Positions 16,952 to 27,112 are shown, numbered from the stretch's first letter. The stretch: 64,000 bases of DNA from Woeseiaceae bacterium (GCA_021773095.1 JAJFKR010000008.1:1-64000), one strand, 5' to 3'. Numbers and translations are program-made. The notes: a model not told the origin generated them from the letters alone.

Positions 16952-17812
16952 CTAGCCCGGCGGCCCATAATCAGCGCCCGCCGCAATTTGTGCCCACTGC
17001 CGAACATGGGGCGGGCGGTCATCAAGCCACCGCGCCCGGCCACCGTCGATAACGAGTATTTCTTCCCACTTCGCACCGACCGGGCCAAGGCCGGCGTGTG
17101 GCTCAACCAACCAAAGACCATCATGGGCCGGATGGCTTGATGATGCTTGCGTGTTCCACAGCGGGCTTTGCCGGCCGGTTCCGCGCTTCGCCAGCCTGTC
17201 CTTCAGTCGGAACCAGGTCAGCGACACCGCATCGAAGCCCTGCAGCCGCAGTTCAAATGGCAGATTTGGCGTCTTGATCGCCCGATGACCGAGCACCTCT
17301 CCCGGGTGCTTGCCGTGCGCCGGCTCATAACCTGCCGCCGTCATTGTTTCAAGCACCTGTTCGGCGACCCGTTTAAAATTGTCGCCGTCATTTATTGCGG
17401 CGGGGACGCTGTCACGGTACTGCGAAAGATGTTGCATCATCGCTCGGTGCTGATCGTTTTCACCAAAGCAAAAACTATACGACGTATCAACCAGATAGCC
17501 GCTGAACAATGGCGCAGCGTCCAGAATCACGCTATCGCCGGACTCGAGCGTCCTGGCTTTCGGGAAAAACCTGCCCACCGGCCAATTGCCCGGTAACGCG
17601 GTCCGTTCGCCGAACAACACGACCGGCAAATGAAAAAATGACCCTGCTCCGGCGGCGCGATAACGCCTGACCAGCTGGTGGGCAACCTCTTGTTCTGTTT
17701 CGCCACCGGCCAGGGTGGCGGCCGTATGTTCCAGAATCGCAAACGATTCGCGTTGCAAGTCGCGAAACCGCGCGAGGGCGCGATCATTGAAATTATGCGT
17801 CTTAATGAACAT
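16952..17812 (-). CDS. M24-family metallopeptidase (Xaa-Pro aminopeptidase-like)
   Basis: This 286-aa protein consists of a single pita-bread M24 domain. The expected metal ligands are visible: Asp in ILDAAP, Asp in VDTSYS, His in LGHRA, Glu in LVEPH and Glu in KWEEILVI. M24 enzymes remove N-terminal residues or cleave Xaa-Pro bonds, and some members are non-peptidase hydrolases. The N-terminal creatinase-like domain of typical PepP proteins is absent. It is convergent with pyrD and sits 35 nt downstream of ntrC on the same strand. Confidence 0.85.
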   Translation of the reverse strand: MFIKTHNFNDRALARFRDLQRESFAILEHTAATLAGGETEQEVAHQLVRRYRAAGAGSFFHLPVVLFGERTALPGNWPVGRFFPKARTLESGDSVILDAAPLFSGYLVDTSYSFCFGENDQHRAMMQHLSQYRDSVPAAINDGDNFKRVAEQVLETMTAAGYEPAHGKHPGEVLGHRAIKTPNLPFELRLQGFDAVSLTWFRLKDRLAKRGTGRQSPLWNTQASSSHPAHDGLWLVEPHAGLGPVGAKWEEILVIDGGRARWLDDRPPHVRQWAQIAAGADYGPPG

Positions 17813-17847
17813 GGTTTGATGGCGCCCCGTCGATCGATTCGTTGCGG

Positions 17848-19248
17848 TCAGTCCAGACCTAAAGTCTTCATCTTACGCGCAAGCGTGTTGCGACCCCAGC
17901 CGAGTAGTTTTGCCGCCTCCTGACGATGCCCGTTTGTCTGCGTCATCGCGATCTCTATTAGTGTTTTTTCGAATTCTGGCAGCGCTGTATCCAGCAGCGG
18001 CTCATCGCTGTCATGCAACTGTCGTTCGGCCCAGCTGGCCAGCGTGCGCGTCCACTCTCTAGCGGCGCGTTGTGGTGGTTCGCTGCCACCAAGGTCGCCG
18101 GGTATATCGTCGGCCGTTATCACGCTGCCGGGTGCCGTTACGGTTAGCCGGCGAGTCGCATTAACCAGTTGCCGGACGTTGCCGGGCCATTGATAGGTCT
18201 GTAGTGCGTCGAGCGCGTCGGCATCAAGGGCCTTCGGCGGCGTACCAATTTCATCGGCCGATTCGGCCAGGTAGTATTTGAGCAATAGTGGAATATCTTC
18301 GCGCCGCTGCCTTAGCGGCGGCGTATTGATTCGAATTACGTTGAGCCGATGAAACAGATCTTCCCGGAAGCGGGTGTCTTTCACGGCCCTCGCAAGGTCC
18401 TGATTGGTTGCCGCGACGACACGAACGTCAACCGTTATTGGCGTCTGCCCGCCAACGCGGTAAAACTCACTTTCCGCAAGCACTCTGAGCAAGCGGGTTT
18501 GCAGCGCGGGAGACATGTCACCGATTTCATCGAGAAACAGCGTGCCTCCATCGGCCTGTTCAAAGCGTCCGATGCGGCGCGCATCGGCGCCGGTGAACGC
18601 GCCTTTTTCGTGCCCGAACAGCTCCGACTCCAGTAATTCCGATGCGATCGCCGACGTGTTTAGCGCGACGAAGGTCTTGCCGGATCGCGGGCTGTGGTCG
18701 TGCAAGGCGCGCGCGACCAGCTCCTTGCCTGTTCCCGACTCTCCAGTGATCAGTACCGTCATGCTGGAGCCCGCGAGTCGGCCGATCGAACGAAAAACCT
18801 CCTGCATCGCTGGCGCCTGACCGATCATCGACGCTATTGAGGCCGGTGGTTCGCTTGTTTCGTGCTCGCTAATTCCGCTGGAGCGGGCCGCCTTGTGCAC
18901 CAGCTCAATGGCTTCGTCAATATCGAAGGGCTTGGGCAGGTACTCGAATGCCCCGCCCTTATACGCGGCGACAGCGTTTTCCAAATCTGAATGCGCGGTA
19001 ATTATGATGATAGGCAATTCCGGTCTCGTGGTTCGTAGTCGCTCGAGCAGGGTGAGGCCGCTCATGCCGGGCATGCGCACATCGGTAATCAGGACGTCCG
19101 GAGCACCGCCATCGATCGCTTCAAGCAAATGTTCGGCTCGCTCAAAACAGCGCGTCTCCATGTCTGCCTGTTTGAGCGCTTTTTGCAACACCCAGCGAAC
19201 GGACCGGTCATCGTCGACTATCCAGACGTTGAGAGTGCTGCTATTCAT
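17848..19248 (-). CDS. ntrC: nitrogen regulation response regulator NtrC
   Basis: NtrC is the sigma-54 activator of nitrogen-starvation genes. The 466-aa protein has a receiver domain (about 6-120; acidic pocket Asp12-14, phosphorylation Asp56 in LITDVRMP), an AAA+ domain with Walker A GESGTGKE and the sigma-54 contact loop GAFTGA, and a C-terminal Fis-type helix-turn-helix. I start at ATG 19248, which has GAGG upstream and overlaps the end of ntrB by 8 nt. Its likely targets include the paired sites upstream of glnA at 22536-22581. Confidence 0.95.
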   Translation of the reverse strand: MNSSTLNVWIVDDDRSVRWVLQKALKQADMETRCFERAEHLLEAIDGGAPDVLITDVRMPGMSGLTLLERLRTTRPELPIIIITAHSDLENAVAAYKGGAFEYLPKPFDIDEAIELVHKAARSSGISEHETSEPPASIASMIGQAPAMQEVFRSIGRLAGSSMTVLITGESGTGKELVARALHDHSPRSGKTFVALNTSAIASELLESELFGHEKGAFTGADARRIGRFEQADGGTLFLDEIGDMSPALQTRLLRVLAESEFYRVGGQTPITVDVRVVAATNQDLARAVKDTRFREDLFHRLNVIRINTPPLRQRREDIPLLLKYYLAESADEIGTPPKALDADALDALQTYQWPGNVRQLVNATRRLTVTAPGSVITADDIPGDLGGSEPPQRAAREWTRTLASWAERQLHDSDEPLLDTALPEFEKTLIEIAMTQTNGHRQEAAKLLGWGRNTLARKMKTLGLD

Positions 19249-20340
19249 CACCGGCCCTCGCGCTTTGGTCAAGCGGGATGCGCACCAGGAAGACGGTTCG
19301 ACCGGGTCTGCTCTCGAATTCGATCAACCCGCCGTGGCGGCTTATGAGTTCCTGGGCCGCGGGCAAGCCAAGGCCCGTGCCTTCGGGGCGGCTGGTCACC
19401 AGTGGGTAGAATACCGAGTCCTGCAGGTCGGTAGGAATGCCGGGGCCGTCGTCTTCGATTTCTATTGATGCGATCACCCGGTGGCGAACAGAACCAATCG
19501 TGAAGTTGGTCTCTGCACGACTGCGCAACGTCAGAGTGCCTTGCCCATCGAGCGCTGCGGTCGCGTTTTTTACGAGGTTGAGAAGCGCCTGCACCATTTG
19601 ATCGCGATCGAGATCGATCGTTGGCAGCCCGGGGTCGTAATCGCGGCGGATCCTGAGGCTTCGCTGGTCCTCTGCCTCGGTAATTTTGACGACGTACTCG
19701 AGTAACTCGTGGACATTCACGGGCTGCTTGTTGGGTGGTCCGCCGGGACCCAGCAACGTATCAACCAGCGCTGCGAGCCGGTCGGTCTCGCTGATAACGA
19801 CATCCGTGTACTCGCGCTGCTCTGCCTCGTCCAACTGTCGCTCGAGGAGTTGCGCCGCGCCGCGAATTCCGCCCAGTGGGTTTTTGATTTCGTGCGCGAG
19901 CTGTCGAATCATTTGGCGACCGGCGCCGTGTTGCATCAGCAGCGCGTTTTCGCGGCTGATTTGTATGCGCCTCGTAACGTCCGTTATTTCAACCAGCACG
20001 CACGCGTCATCGGTCGCAATGCGTGAAACGCGACAGTCGACAATTCGTTCCTCGGCGTGCACCTCCGTCGGTGCCAGTCGCATCTCGTTCGCGTATTGGT
20101 CATCGGTTGCGATAACGCGCGCGAGGATGTCTCGCATTTCCGGGTCATCGTCCACGAGCTTCAGCAGTGATTCACCTCGTGCACGGCGCTGGCTGACTCC
20201 CAGTATGTGCTCGGCGGCAGAATTAAGGCCAACGATCAGCAGGTGCTCGTCAAGAAGAATGACGCCCGAACTCAAGGAGTCGAGAATTATTTGTGGGTTT
20301 TGGGTGAGGTTTCCGTTATCGCCGGAACCTCGGCGGCGCG
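19241..20340 (-). CDS. ntrB: nitrogen sensor histidine kinase NtrB
   Basis: NtrB phosphorylates and dephosphorylates NtrC in response to nitrogen status relayed by PII. It has an N-terminal PAS domain beginning at NPQIILDSLSSGVILLDE, an H-box with the phosphohistidine in LAHEIKNPLGG, an N-box (LLNLVKNATAAL) and glycine boxes (DDGPGIP, EGTGLGL). The 5' end given here is approximate: homology begins near 20300, but no ATG, GTG or TTG lies between the DUF4124 stop (20368) and that point. The only upstream start in frame is a GTG at 20611, which would add an Arg/Ser-rich segment read through the DUF4124 gene. Confidence 0.9.
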
Positions 20341-20367
20341 GCGAATCGCTCGCCTTGCTGTCGTTGC

Positions 20368-20895
20368 CTAATTGTTGATCGTGTTCTGCTGCACGTAGAA
20401 CCGGTTTGGGCGACTGCGAATGATTAGCTTGCCGGTCTCGTCGATCACTTCCGCCTGCAGGTTGTGAACGCCGCGATAGACCTCCTGAATCTGGAAGCTC
20501 GTTCCGCCGACCATCTGTGGTGTGCCGTCGAAGTACACCCGGACCTGATGTCCGGTCCGCAACGCTGGTGTCAGCGCCAGAGTTACGGTCAACGTGGCTT
20601 CTATGTTCCACAGCGTTTCTTCAGCGCCAGGACTTGCGATTTCGAGGCTCTGATAACCGGTTGCCGGAACGGCCGCCGCGGCCTCTGTTGAGTTGGGGCC
20701 TGCTGTTGCGGCCGTGCTTGTCGTTGGTCGTGGCCGCGCAGCGCTAGCCGTTCCAAGGTCGATAAGGGTCGCGCCCGGATGTGGGCGGTCCGAGTAATGC
20801 ACGACGCCGTCCTCGTCTGTCCACATATAGGCCTGAGCAAAAGCGCCCGCGGCGAACAGCAGGGCCAGAAGTACGAAAATCGGGCGTGTTTCCAT
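20368..20895 (-). CDS. DUF4124 domain-containing exported protein
   Basis: This 175-aa protein has a signal peptide (about 1-20) followed by a DUF4124 domain (about 22-55, YMWTDEDGVVHYSDRPHPGA), a short SH3-like module of unknown function common in proteobacterial envelope proteins. A linker rich in Ala, Thr and Pro (50-80) leads to a C-terminal beta-rich region (about 88-170, with VRVYFDGTPQ and GVHNLQAEVIDETG) resembling an Ig-like fold. It lies between glnA and ntrB on the same strand and probably shares a transcript with ntrBC. Confidence 0.85.
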   Translation of the reverse strand: METRPIFVLLALLFAAGAFAQAYMWTDEDGVVHYSDRPHPGATLIDLGTASAARPRPTTSTAATAGPNSTEAAAAVPATGYQSLEIASPGAEETLWNIEATLTVTLALTPALRTGHQVRVYFDGTPQMVGGTSFQIQEVYRGVHNLQAEVIDETGKLIIRSRPNRFYVQQNTINN

Positions 20896-20934
20896 ACGGT
20901 TAGCATAGCAGTGTCATCGTGAGTTTTGGTAGTC

Positions 20935-20959
20935 ACCGGGCGACAAAATGTCGCCCGGT
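20935..20959 (-). terminator. hairpin downstream of glnA
   Basis: A perfect 11-bp inverted repeat (ACCGGGCGACA ... TGTCGCCCGGT) with a 3-nt loop lies 15 nt past the glnA stop, before the DUF4124 gene. There is no strong T tract behind it on the glnA strand, so it may attenuate or stabilise the transcript rather than fully terminate it. Confidence 0.55.
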
Positions 20960-20974
20960 TCACACTTTTGCCCT

Positions 20975-22384
20975 TTAGAGGCTGTAATACATGTCGAATT
21001 CGGATGGGTGGGTGGTCATTCTCAGGCGAGTGACGTCATCCATCTTCAGGTCGATATACGCATCGATGAGGTCATCACTGAAAACTCCGCCTGCTTTCAA
21101 AAATGCCCGGTCCTGATCGAGTGAGCCCAGAGCCTCGTCGAGCGAGAACGCAACCAGCTTCAATTGCTTCTCTTCTTCGGGTGGCAGGTCGTACAGGTCC
21201 TTGTCCATAGCATCACCCGGGTGGATCTTGTTCTGGATGCCGTCCAGTCCTGCCATCATCAATGCGGCGAAGGCAAGGTAGGGGTTTGCCATCGAGTCCG
21301 GAAAACGAACTTCGATGCGGCGGCCCCTGGGGTTAGAGATGTACGGTATACGAATCGATGCAGACCGATTGCGCGCCGAATAGGCGAGAATGGTCGGCGC
21401 CTCAAAGCCTGGAACCAGTCGCTTGTAGCTGTTGGTCGCCGGGTTCGCGAAGGCGTTGATCGCTTTGGCGTGCTTGATGACGCCGCCGATGTAGAAGAGC
21501 GCGGTTTCAGACAGGCCGCCGTAGCCATCTCCCGAGAACAGGTTTTCGCCGTCCTTGAACAGGGACATATGCACGTGCATGCCGTTACCGTTGTCACCAA
21601 CCAGGGGTTTGGGCATGAATGTCGCTGTCTTGCCATAGGCGTGGGCAACGTTGTGGACCGCGTATTTCATGATCTGAACTTCGTCGGCCTTGCGTACCAG
21701 ACTGTTGAATTTGGTACCAATTTCGCACTGGCCGGCGGTCGCCACCTCGTGATGATGCACCTCCGTGGTCACGCCGAGGTCTTCGATAGCGAGGCACATT
21801 GCAGAGCGGATGTCGTGCAGCGAATCAACCGGCGGTACCGGGAAATAGCCGCCCTTCACGCCCGGGCGATGGCCCGCATTCCCTTCCTCACTCTGACGGC
21901 CCGACGTCCAGGCGGCCTCTTCGGAGTCAATCGCGTAAAATGCGCCGGAGATGTCATCATTCCAGCTCACGCTGTCGAAAATAAAGAACTCGTTTTCCGG
22001 TCCGAAGAAAGCGGCATCTGCGACCCCTGTTGATTGCAGGTAGGCCTCGGCGCGGTCCGCCAGTGATCGCGGGCAGCGGTCGTAGCCCTGCATGGTGGCC
22101 GGCTCGACAACACCGCAGCGAATGTTCATCGTGACTTCATCGGTAAAAATATCGATAACTGCCGATGCCGGATCTGGCATCAGGATCATGTCGGACTCAT
22201 TGATGCCTTTCCAACCGGCAATCGACGAGCCGTCAAACATCTTGCCATCTTCAAATAAATCGTCGTCGATTGTGTGCGCGGGAACCGTTACATGTTGTTC
22301 TTTGCCGATCGTGTCAGTGAATCGAAAATCGACGAATTTGACCTCTGCATCTTTGATGAGGGCGAGTACCTCTGCGGGCGTCAT
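20975..22384 (-). CDS. glnA: glutamine synthetase, type I
   Basis: GlnA makes glutamine from glutamate and ammonia and is the main entry of nitrogen. The 469-aa protein is full length, with the beta-Grasp N-terminus ([18 protein letters not shown]), the [10 protein letters not shown] signature (about 49-58), ATP-binding [18 protein letters not shown] and the adenylylation tyrosine Tyr398 in [10 protein letters not shown]. That site implies control by GlnE. GGAGGAAA precedes the ATG. Its upstream region holds a sigma-54 promoter and two NtrC sites. Confidence 0.97.
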   Translation of the reverse strand: MTPAEVLALIKDAEVKFVDFRFTDTIGKEQHVTVPAHTIDDDLFEDGKMFDGSSIAGWKGINESDMILMPDPASAVIDIFTDEVTMNIRCGVVEPATMQGYDRCPRSLADRAEAYLQSTGVADAAFFGPENEFFIFDSVSWNDDISGAFYAIDSEEAAWTSGRQSEEGNAGHRPGVKGGYFPVPPVDSLHDIRSAMCLAIEDLGVTTEVHHHEVATAGQCEIGTKFNSLVRKADEVQIMKYAVHNVAHAYGKTATFMPKPLVGDNGNGMHVHMSLFKDGENLFSGDGYGGLSETALFYIGGVIKHAKAINAFANPATNSYKRLVPGFEAPTILAYSARNRSASIRIPYISNPRGRRIEVRFPDSMANPYLAFAALMMAGLDGIQNKIHPGDAMDKDLYDLPPEEEKQLKLVAFSLDEALGSLDQDRAFLKAGGVFSDDLIDAYIDLKMDDVTRLRMTTHPSEFDMYYSL

Positions 22385-22456
22385 GGATCTTTCCTCCGGT
22401 GATTAATGCTGTAAATATCCAGGAGCCGCCGAACGCGACCCGTTGGCTCTTGTCGT

Positions 22457-22472
22457 TGCAGGAAGCGTGCCA
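22457..22472 (-). promoter_or_regulatory. sigma-54 promoter of glnA
   Basis: Read on the minus strand, TGGCACGCTTCCTGCA matches the -24/-12 consensus TGGCACGN4TTGCA with one mismatch in the -12 part, and keeps the invariant GG-N10-GC spacing. Transcription would begin near 22445, leaving a leader of about 60 nt before glnA. The rest of the 337-bp glnA-glyQ gap holds two NtrC sites and a REP-like repeat; I see no other gene in it. Confidence 0.85.
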
Positions 22473-22535
22473 GACCGTCACCACCCCCAAGCTATTGTTT
22501 TCGTTGGACATGCCGTGTGGTCTGCAACCGGCGAC

Positions 22536-22550
22536 GCATCATTATGGTGC
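22536..22550 (-). promoter_or_regulatory. NtrC-binding site, proximal
   Basis: GCATCATTATGGTGC fits the NtrC half-site pattern GCAC-N7-GTGC with one mismatch. Its centre is 31 bp from that of the distal site, close to three helical turns, as expected for cooperative binding of two dimers. It lies about 100 bp upstream of the expected glnA start. Confidence 0.75.
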
Positions 22551-22566
22551 GCGCCAACAATCATGC

Positions 22567-22581
22567 GCACCATCTTAGTGC
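22567..22581 (-). promoter_or_regulatory. NtrC-binding site, distal
   Basis: GCACCATCTTAGTGC is an exact GCAC-N7-GTGC match, centred about 130 bp upstream of the predicted glnA start. Distance and pairing resemble the classical enteric glnA enhancer. Confidence 0.8.
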
Positions 22582-22636
22582 ATGCGCTGAATCTGCGCAC
22601 CTTTTTGCTTCGGCGGACTTGGTGGGCCGCGAAGTT

Positions 22637-22659
22637 TCGCGCGCGGGGCGCGCTCCTAC
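22637..22659 (-). repeat. REP-like palindromic repeat, copy 2
   Basis: On the minus strand this reads GTAGGAGCGCGCCCCGCGCG followed by CGA, the same element as at 6394 and 60278. It sits between the glnA control region and glyQ, so it is not always at a gene's 3' end. Confidence 0.7.
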
Positions 22660-22721
22660 TGTCGTCTTTTTTGCTCTTAAGCCGTTATACTTCGCGCCTT
22701 TGACCCATCCGTGACATTGCA

Positions 22722-23654
22722 ATGGCCAGCGACATTCCATCCGCCCCACAAAGCTTTCAGGATCTGATTCTCCGCTTGCAGGAGTACTGGGCCGCGCGGG
22801 GTTGCGTGATAATGCAGCCCTACGATATGCCCATGGGTGCCGGTACTTTTCATCCGGCTACGTTCCTGCGCGCCGTCGGGCCGGAACCCTGGAGCGCCGC
22901 ATACGTTCAGCCCAGCCGCCGACCGACCGACGGCCGTTACGGCGACAATCCGTTTCGACTGCAGCATTACTACCAATATCAGGTTGTACTCAAGCCATCG
23001 CCCGACGATATTCAGGATATGTACCTCGACTCGTTGCGCGCCATTGGGCTGGACCCAACCGTGCACGATATCCGGTTTGTCGAGGACAACTGGGAATCTC
23101 CGACACTCGGTGCCTGGGGTCTGGGCTGGGAGGTGTGGCTTAACGGCATGGAGGTTACGCAATTCACGTATTTCCAACAGGTTGGCGGGCTGGAGTGTCG
23201 GCCGGTTACCGGCGAGATTACCTACGGTCTTGAGCGCCTCGCGATGTACCTGCAGGACGTCGAGAGCATTTTCGACCTCACCTGGACGGACGGGCCGCTG
23301 GGTCGTATTAGCTACGGGGACGTTTATCACCAAAACGAAGTCGAGCAGTCCCGGTACAATTTTGAAGAAGCCGACATCGATGCGCTGTTTCATGCCTTCG
23401 ATCACGCCGAACACGAGGCCGTACGTCTTATCGACGCGAGCCTCGCGTTACCCGCGTACGAACAAATGTTGACGGCGTCGCATACGTTCAATTTGCTTGA
23501 CGCACGCCAGGCAATTTCCGTGACAGAACGGCAACGATACATCCTGCGTGTGCGGGCGCTGTCGCGTTCCATCTGCGAGGCTTACTTCGCCAGTCGCGAA
23601 GCGCTGGGTTTTCCGATGGTTGCTTCGATCACCAAAGGTGCGCCGGCGAAATGA
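22722..23654 (+). CDS. glyQ: glycine--tRNA ligase alpha subunit
   Basis: The alpha subunit of the bacterial-type alpha2beta2 glycyl-tRNA synthetase carries the class II catalytic core. The 310-aa protein has the hallmark stretches [20 protein letters not shown] (about 38-57) and [20 protein letters not shown] (about 67-86). It is divergent from glnA and overlaps glyS by 4 nt. Confidence 0.97.
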   Translation: MASDIPSAPQSFQDLILRLQEYWAARGCVIMQPYDMPMGAGTFHPATFLRAVGPEPWSAAYVQPSRRPTDGRYGDNPFRLQHYYQYQVVLKPSPDDIQDMYLDSLRAIGLDPTVHDIRFVEDNWESPTLGAWGLGWEVWLNGMEVTQFTYFQQVGGLECRPVTGEITYGLERLAMYLQDVESIFDLTWTDGPLGRISYGDVYHQNEVEQSRYNFEEADIDALFHAFDHAEHEAVRLIDASLALPAYEQMLTASHTFNLLDARQAISVTERQRYILRVRALSRSICEAYFASREALGFPMVASITKGAPAK

Positions 23655-25738
23655 CCCACGCGAAAGACTTTCTCGTTGAGATCGGCACGGAAGAGTTACC
23701 GCCAAAGGCGCTGCGTTCGCTGATGAGTGCTTTCGGCGAAAGCCTCGTGGCAGGAATCGATGCGGCCCGCCTGGCGCACGGCGATGTGTGCACCTTCGCA
23801 AGTCCGCGCCGGCTTGCGGTCCTTGTGTCTGAGCTGGCCGGGCAGCAGGAAGACCGCCACACAGAGCAAAAGGGCCCGCCCGTAAAAATCGCCTTCGACG
23901 ACACGGGTAAGCCGACGCCAGCCGCAGAGGCCTTTGCCAAAAAGTGTGGTGTCGATGTGTCGTCGCTTGACCGGAACAAGACGGACAAGGGCGAGTGGCT
24001 CGTGTACCAGCGCCTTGAAAAAGGCAGGGCGGTAGCGGCGCTTCTACCGGGCATTGTTGAGGCTTCTCTGGGCGCGCTACCGATTCCGCGCCGCATGCGG
24101 TGGGGCGCCAGCGATGTGGAGTTTGTACGGCCCGTACACTGGGTTGTTTTGCTACACGGCAATACCTCGATCAAGGCCAGCATTATGGGTGTCGATGCTG
24201 GCAACGAAACCCGTGGCCACCGGTTTCACTCGTCGGGCTCAATTACTATCGCCTCACCGGACACCTATTTGGACGCGCTTGAGAAAGAGGGCCGTGTGAT
24301 CGCCGAATTCGAGCGCCGCAAGGCGATGGTTCGCAGCGGTGTTGACGCTGCTGCGGTCAGTGCGGGCGGGCAGGTGGTGGGCGGGGAGTCGCTGTATGAG
24401 GAGGTCGCAGCCCTGGTCGAATGGCCGGTTCCGGTGTTGGGAAGTTTCGATGAGACGTTTTTGGCGCTACCACGCGAGGCTATAATCTCAACGCTGACTG
24501 GCCATCAGCGGTATTTCCCGGTCGCCGACGAAAGTGGTGGCTTGTTGCCGAAGTTCGTTACTGTGGCCAACCTTGAGAGCAAGGATCCGGACCAGGTGAG
24601 AGATGGAAACGAACGCGTCATTCGGCCCCGGCTTGCTGACGCGACTTTTTTCTGGGACAGCGACCGCAAAACCCCACTGGCCCGCCGCGAGGCGGGTCTT
24701 CGCGACGTTGTGTATCAAAAGGGCCTCGGTAGTCTGTTCGACAAGAGCCGGCGCGTCGCCGATATCGCCAAACGACTTGCATCGATGCTGGATCACGACG
24801 AATTAACCGTTACGCGCGCGGCTACGCTGGCAAAATGTGACCTGCTGACCGGCATGGTCGGCGAGTTTCCCGAGCTGCAGGGAATAATGGGCGGTTACTA
24901 TGCAACCGCCAGCGGCGAGTCGGCGGAGGTCGCTGCAGCCATTAGCGAGCAGTACCGTCCGCGGTTTGCCGGTGACGCGCTTCCTGCCAGTCTTGATGGT
25001 CAGCTATTGGCCGTGGCGGACAAGCTCGACACGCTGGCCGGAGTTTTTTCGCTTGGCAAGAAGCCCGGCGGAAGCCGGGACCCGTTCGGCCTCAGACGTG
25101 CCGCGCTCGGCATTGTGCGTCTCTTGATCGAGGCCGGGCTGGATGTCGACCTGAAAGCGCTGATCGCCGATGCGGTTGCTGTGCAGCCGGAAAATGACGC
25201 GGGTGGCGACGATATCGCGGGCGACCTGTATGTTTTCATCACCGATCGGTTGCGACGCTATTTTCTGGATCGGGACGCCGGCCTGAGAGCAGAAACCTTC
25301 GATGCCGTCATGGTTCGCCAGCCCTCGTCCCTGCTCGATTTCGACCGGCGCCTGGCCGCCGTGCAAACCTTTACCCATCTTGAGCAGGCCGAGAGCCTTG
25401 CTGCGGCCAACAAGCGTATCGCCAATATACTCCGCAAGGCCGGCGCCGCTGATGACCTCCGGATTGCAAAGAAGCTGTTGCAGGAAGACGCAGAGATCGC
25501 GCTTTTCAGTGCGCTCGAAAGCGCGCAACAAAAGGTAGGGCCCCTGCTTGCCATTCGCGCCTATGCGGACGTGCTCAACGAGCTTGCAGATCTGCGCGAC
25601 CCGGTCGATCGTTTTTTCGATGAGGTAATGGTCATGGCAGACGATGCGTCTGTCAGGGATAACCGCCTCGCTCTTCTTGGTGAGCTTCGTGCTTTGTTTT
25701 TGAACGTCGCCGATATCTCGCGACTCTCGATCGGCTAG
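23651..25738 (+). CDS. glyS: glycine--tRNA ligase beta subunit
   Basis: The beta subunit provides tRNA binding for glycylation. At 695 aa it is of normal length, opening with [19 protein letters not shown] (6-24). It contains [13 protein letters not shown], the HD-like [20 protein letters not shown] region (about 394-413) and a C-terminal anticodon-binding region ([13 protein letters not shown]). Translation is coupled to glyQ by overlapping codons. gmhB starts 2 nt after its stop. Confidence 0.97.
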   Translation: MTHAKDFLVEIGTEELPPKALRSLMSAFGESLVAGIDAARLAHGDVCTFASPRRLAVLVSELAGQQEDRHTEQKGPPVKIAFDDTGKPTPAAEAFAKKCGVDVSSLDRNKTDKGEWLVYQRLEKGRAVAALLPGIVEASLGALPIPRRMRWGASDVEFVRPVHWVVLLHGNTSIKASIMGVDAGNETRGHRFHSSGSITIASPDTYLDALEKEGRVIAEFERRKAMVRSGVDAAAVSAGGQVVGGESLYEEVAALVEWPVPVLGSFDETFLALPREAIISTLTGHQRYFPVADESGGLLPKFVTVANLESKDPDQVRDGNERVIRPRLADATFFWDSDRKTPLARREAGLRDVVYQKGLGSLFDKSRRVADIAKRLASMLDHDELTVTRAATLAKCDLLTGMVGEFPELQGIMGGYYATASGESAEVAAAISEQYRPRFAGDALPASLDGQLLAVADKLDTLAGVFSLGKKPGGSRDPFGLRRAALGIVRLLIEAGLDVDLKALIADAVAVQPENDAGGDDIAGDLYVFITDRLRRYFLDRDAGLRAETFDAVMVRQPSSLLDFDRRLAAVQTFTHLEQAESLAAANKRIANILRKAGAADDLRIAKKLLQEDAEIALFSALESAQQKVGPLLAIRAYADVLNELADLRDPVDRFFDEVMVMADDASVRDNRLALLGELRALFLNVADISRLSIG

Positions 25739-25740
25739 GC

Positions 25741-26301
25741 ATGCCCGGGCTGCTTTCTGAAAAGGGCCTTGTAATTCTCGATCGCGATGGCGTGATCAAT
25801 CACGACTCGGCTGAGTTCGTCAAAACGGCTGACGAATGGTTTCCGCTGGACGGAAGCATCGATGCTATTGCGAGACTTTCAGCGGCCGGCTTCACGGTCG
25901 CCGTTGCCAGCAATCAGTCGGGGCTTGCCAGAGGCCTGATAACCGACGAGGCGCTATCGGCAATGCACCGCAAATTATGCACGATGGTTGCCGCAGCGGG
26001 CGGGCGCATTGATCGGATCAGCATTTGCCCACACGGCCCCGACGACGATTGCGCTTGCCGCAAACCCAAGCCCGGCATGCTAGTCGAGCTCGGCGAACAT
26101 TACGGCGCACCGCTGGCCGGCGTGCCCGTCATCGGCGATTCGCTGCGGGACTTGCAGGCGGCGGCCTCGGCGGGTGCGCTGCCGATACTGGTGCGCACCG
26201 GGAACGGGACGAAAACAGAGCTTGAGTTGCCGCCCGAGCTTTCCACCATCGCCGTCTTCGACAACCTGGCGGCGGCTGCAACCGTGCTGGCGGCGAGTTA
26301 G
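25741..26301 (+). CDS. gmhB: D-glycero-beta-D-manno-heptose 1,7-bisphosphate 7-phosphatase
   Basis: GmhB removes the 7-phosphate in the ADP-heptose pathway for lipopolysaccharide core. The 186-aa HAD phosphatase shows the nucleophile motif LDRDGVIN (Asp14, Asp16), SNQSGLARG, the zinc-binding loop CPHGPDDDCACRKPKPGM (about 98-115) and VIGDSLRDLQAA. Its position after glyQS is conserved in Pseudomonas. Confidence 0.95.
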   Translation: MPGLLSEKGLVILDRDGVINHDSAEFVKTADEWFPLDGSIDAIARLSAAGFTVAVASNQSGLARGLITDEALSAMHRKLCTMVAAAGGRIDRISICPHGPDDDCACRKPKPGMLVELGEHYGAPLAGVPVIGDSLRDLQAAASAGALPILVRTGNGTKTELELPPELSTIAVFDNLAAAATVLAAS

Positions 26302-26305
26302 GCCC

Positions 26306-27112
26306 TTGTTTCGTGCGCTTCGATCGCTGCTTCTTGTGGTATTTGTTTTTTTGACCGGCGTCTTATATGGGGCGCTTGCGCTGCCGCTTTTTTGGGCGCC
26401 GCAGGGTTTTCTCTGGGGCCTTGTTACCAACTACTGCCGGCTGTCGCTTTGGGCCGGCGAGTTTTTCTGTGGGCTCAAGGTAGTCGTAGAGGGACAGGAG
26501 AACCTGCCGACAACCGCAAGCGTCATCATGATCAAACACTCGTCTGCGCTGGAAACCTACGGTCATGTGCCGTTTTTTCCGCGTACAAGCTGGGTCATCA
26601 AGCGCGAGATTTTGTGGATTCCATTTTTTGGCTGGGCCCTGAAGCTTATCTTTCGTCCGATATCCATCGACCGCCGGTCGGGCCGGCGCGCCGTTAAGCA
26701 GGTGATTCAGCAGGGCAGGAAGAAACTGGCTGAGGGCCTCTGGGTGACGGTTTTTCCCGAGGGCACTCGCATGCCGCCGGGTGAAACGCGCAAGTACGGC
26801 GTCAGTGGTGCGGCGCTGGCCAAAGAGGCGGGCGTCATGATCGTGCCGGTCGCGCACAATGCCGTGGATTTCTGGCAACGACGCGAGCTCACGAAACGAC
26901 CGGGTACCGTGCGCTTTTGTATAGGGCCGCCGATTACTGCGGCCGGTCGACCGCCAAAGGAAACAAACCTTGTTGTACAGACGTGGATAGAAAACAAGAT
27001 GCAGGAGATTAGCAGCGCCTACCAGCAGGCGGAACGTCGAGACAACCAGCCGCATGATTCACCGATAGCGGCAACAAATACAAAAAGGGGTCAGAGCCGC
27101 TCTCAGCTCTGA
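26306..27112 (+). CDS. plsC: 1-acyl-glycerophosphate acyltransferase family protein
   Basis: This 268-aa membrane enzyme should transfer an acyl chain to lysophosphatidate or a related lysolipid. An N-terminal membrane segment (about 6-28) precedes the acyltransferase domain with KHSSALET (an H-x4-E version of the usual H-x4-D box, seen in this branch) and FPEGTRMPPGE. I start at TTG 26306, 4 nt after gmhB; longer frames overlap gmhB. The last residues (KRGQSRSQL) are encoded by a palindromic repeat, so the natural C-terminus was probably altered by it. Confidence 0.88.
   Translation: MFRALRSLLLVVFVFLTGVLYGALALPLFWAPQGFLWGLVTNYCRLSLWAGEFFCGLKVVVEGQENLPTTASVIMIKHSSALETYGHVPFFPRTSWVIKREILWIPFFGWALKLIFRPISIDRRSGRRAVKQVIQQGRKKLAEGLWVTVFPEGTRMPPGETRKYGVSGAALAKEAGVMIVPVAHNAVDFWQRRELTKRPGTVRFCIGPPITAAGRPPKETNLVVQTWIENKMQEISSAYQQAERRDNQPHDSPIAATNTKRGQSRSQL

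Noticed and set aside
20371-20611. GTG 20611 as the true ntrB start
   Set aside because: The extra residues are Arg/Ser/Gly rich, run antisense to nothing conserved and overlap most of the second half of the DUF4124 gene; they look like out-of-frame read-through. Kept as a finding because no better start exists.
21164-22033. Plus-strand open frame of about 290 codons inside glnA
   Set aside because: It is a mirror of glutamine synthetase codons; glnA is unmistakable on the other strand.
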